Below are positions 62,388 to 64,000 of a DNA stretch of 64,000 nucleotides, in pieces (the stretch's first letter is position 1; the number at the start of each line of letters is the position of its first letter). The position numbers and the translations under genes were made by a program. The notes beneath the pieces are model-generated. The model ran no database searches, was not told the origin of the DNA, and saw nothing but the letters and a program-made list of their open reading frames with translations. Origin of the DNA: Acinetobacter sp. ANC 3903 (GTDB lineage: Bacteria > Pseudomonadota > Gammaproteobacteria > Pseudomonadales > Moraxellaceae); contig NZ_NEGA01000010.1 in NCBI RefSeq assembly GCF_002135315.1, positions 62,001 through 126,000 on the forward strand, in the 5' to 3' direction.

Positions 62388-63587
62388 ATGAATTTACAGA
62401 ATCCTAAAAAATTTAAGATGTTGATAGATCAAGCCCATGAATCAGCTTTAAAGGTACTACGCCCGATTTCACGTAAATATGATAAAGCCGAACACAGCTA
62501 TCCAAAGGAACTCGACATGTTTGCCTCACTCATTGATGGCATGAATGATGGCGGTGAAGGCATCAACGCAGGTGCTGCAGTTGGCAAGCGTGGCAGCACA
62601 GAGACCGGCAACAAGAATGGCGTCAATATGTCCACTGTACTCGGCGTGATCGAGATGTGCTATGGAGATACCGGCTTATTGCTCAGTATGCCGCGCCAAG
62701 GCTTGGGAAATTCTGCCATTGCTGCTGTCGCCAATGATGAACAGCTAGAACGCTTTAAAGGCACATGGGCAGCCATGGCTATTACTGAACCCGGTTGCGG
62801 CTCCGATTCGGCCGCCATTCGAACCACTGCGATTAAAGATGGGTATGATTACATCCTCAATGGGGAAAAGATTTTCGTAACTTCTGGTGAGCGTGCCGAT
62901 GCCGTGGTGGTCTGGGCAACATTAGACAAGAAACTCGGCCGTGCAGCCATTAAATCCTTTGTTGTTCCTAAAGGAACACCAGGAATGAAAGTGGAACGTC
63001 TGGAACACAAATTGGGGATCAAAGCATCCGATACTGCTGTCATTAGCTTTATCGACTGCCGTGTTCCTGCCGAAAATCTGTTGGGACATGCTGAAATTGA
63101 TGTGGCCAAAGGTTTTGCTGGAGTCATGGAAACTTTTGACAATACCCGTCCTTTGGTGGCAGCCATGGCAGTAGGATGTGCTAAAGCATCACTGGAAAGA
63201 ATTAAGGAAATTTTCAAAGATCAGTTAGATGAAAATTACCAGACACCCTATTTGCAGACCTCACATATTGCAGCTCAGATTTACCGTATGGAGGCAGAAT
63301 GGGAAGCGGCACGTTTACTCACCATGAAGGCTGCCTGGATGGCAGATAATAAAAAGCCGAACTCACGTGAAGCTTCTATATCTAAAGCCAAAGCCGGTCG
63401 CATCTGTAATGAAATTACTTTGAAATGCGTAGAGCTTACAGCCAGCGTAGGTTATAACGAAGATGAATTGCTGGAAAAATGGGCACGCGACTCAAAAATT
63501 CTTGATATTTTTGAAGGGACTCAACAAATTCAACAACTGATTATCGCACGACGTGAATTAGGTAAGAATTCAAGTGAATTAAAATAA
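62388..63587 (+). CDS. Acyl-CoA dehydrogenase family protein
   Basis: A 399-residue dehydrogenase with the flavin/substrate segment AMAITEPGCGSDSAAIRTTA, the NGEKIFVTSGERADAVVVWA strand and the C-terminal LDIFEGTQQIQQLIIARREL, where the catalytic-base Glu is in the EGTQQIQ motif. The family reading is firm. It has an AAGGAA site 7 bases before the ATG. Co-transcribed with the gene upstream; the two may be subunits or act in series on different chain lengths. A strong terminator follows. Confidence 0.88.
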   Translation: MNLQNPKKFKMLIDQAHESALKVLRPISRKYDKAEHSYPKELDMFASLIDGMNDGGEGINAGAAVGKRGSTETGNKNGVNMSTVLGVIEMCYGDTGLLLSMPRQGLGNSAIAAVANDEQLERFKGTWAAMAITEPGCGSDSAAIRTTAIKDGYDYILNGEKIFVTSGERADAVVVWATLDKKLGRAAIKSFVVPKGTPGMKVERLEHKLGIKASDTAVISFIDCRVPAENLLGHAEIDVAKGFAGVMETFDNTRPLVAAMAVGCAKASLERIKEIFKDQLDENYQTPYLQTSHIAAQIYRMEAEWEAARLLTMKAAWMADNKKPNSREASISKAKAGRICNEITLKCVELTASVGYNEDELLEKWARDSKILDIFEGTQQIQQLIIARRELGKNSSELK

Positions 63588-63621
63588 GTTTTAAGTATTT
63601 TTAATGCATAAACACCTTACA

Positions 63622-63661
63622 AGAGATGGATTTTTTGTTATAAAAATCCATCTCTTTTTTA
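63622..63661 (+). terminator. Terminator after the acyl-CoA dehydrogenase operon
   Basis: AGAGATGGATTTTT and AAAAATCCATCTCT around GTTAT, then TTTTTT. Confidence 0.9.
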
Positions 63662-63680
63662 ATTCATTCATTTTAACTTT

Positions 63681-64000
63681 ATGTACCAAATTAGGCCTAT
63701 TCAAGCTCAAGACAATGCTGAAATTGCAGCGATCATCCGCGAAGTTTCCAAAGAATTTGGACTTGCTCCTGAATCAGGTTTTGCTGTGGCTGATCCAATT
63801 TTAGATAATTTGTACGCGGTTTATAATCGACCGAATGCAAAGTATTGGGTAATAGAAAATCAACAAGGTAAAATTTTGGGTGGTGGCGGTTTATCGCCTT
63901 TAAAAGGTGCCCCTACAATTTTAGAAATTCAAAAAATGTATTTTTTACCTGAAGTTCGAGGTTTAGGCTTTGCCAAACAACTTTTAGAAAATGCCTTTCA
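63681..64000 (+). CDS. GNAT-family N-acetyltransferase (3' end outside window)
   Basis: From ATG 63681 the frame is open to the window edge (106 codons). It reads YQIRPIQAQDNAEIAAIIRE, then WVIENQQGKILGGGGLSPLKG and LEIQKMYFLPEVRGLGFAKQLLE, the last being the acetyl-CoA binding motif (R-G-x-G-x-A). Substrate unknown. It begins 17 bases after the terminator T-run. Confidence 0.8.
   Translation, partial: MYQIRPIQAQDNAEIAAIIREVSKEFGLAPESGFAVADPILDNLYAVYNRPNAKYWVIENQQGKILGGGGLSPLKGAPTILEIQKMYFLPEVRGLGFAKQLLENAF

Overview
The window looks like a chromosomal stretch from an Acinetobacter-type gammaproteobacterium (Moraxellaceae). The evidence is the A+T-rich base composition, an AlkM-type alkane hydroxylase beside an AraC regulator, many paired acyl-CoA dehydrogenases, a short-loop cytochrome bd oxidase and overall gene content. 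I saw no rRNA, tRNA, CRISPR array, prophage or intact insertion sequence.

Layout. 0-5 kb: end of an ABC exporter, a MaoC hydratase, an AraC regulator, gcvH and a PilU-like retraction ATPase. 4.8-7.9 kb: an aromatic amino acid locus with a DAHP synthase and a divergent TyrB-type aminotransferase. Between them lies an unannotated 18-codon leader peptide rich in Tyr, Phe and Trp codons, followed by a chain of hairpins and a terminator, which reads as a classical attenuator. 8-14 kb: formaldehyde dehydrogenase, a phospholipase D-like lipoprotein, a decayed methyltransferase and small enzymes. 14-19 kb: a four-gene acyl-CoA dehydrogenase / APH-like kinase / histidine phosphatase / SDR operon with a divergent LysR gene. 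19.5-25.6 kb: a nuclease, the cytochrome bd operon with its tiny third subunit, a MarR-MFS pair and a nitroreductase. 25.8-29.6 kb: a diguanylate cyclase and a zone of small, broken or orphan genes.

29.7-36.6 kb: fumC, galE, tusDCBE, an HxlR regulator, and a LysR gene divergent from a CidA/CidB pair. 36.6-40.2 kb: a cobalamin nucleotide-loop operon (cobU, cobT, cobC, cobS) headed by a 2H phosphoesterase. 40.4-44.5 kb: decay of a siderophore-type locus (MFS exporter with two frameshifts, TonB-receptor remnant) and of an arsenite pump. 44.7-53.5 kb: alkM/alkR, lpxB, a TauE/SafE permease, a second DAHP synthase, a phosphatase-like protein without its Arg, ispF and an A+T-rich HEPN-like gene. 53.6-64 kb: dadA under a tandem glycine riboswitch, acetyltransferases, aroC, prmB, an ABC1 kinase and two acyl-CoA dehydrogenases downstream of nine tandem copies of an 8-bp repeat.

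The main themes are aromatic amino acid supply (two DAHP synthases, chorismate synthase, aminotransferase), fatty-acid and alkane oxidation, and glycine handling (gcvH and the riboswitch-controlled dadA). The most interesting item is the putative attenuator at 6104-6303. Next are the octamer repeat at 60957-61028 and the glycine riboswitch on a D-amino-acid dehydrogenase gene.
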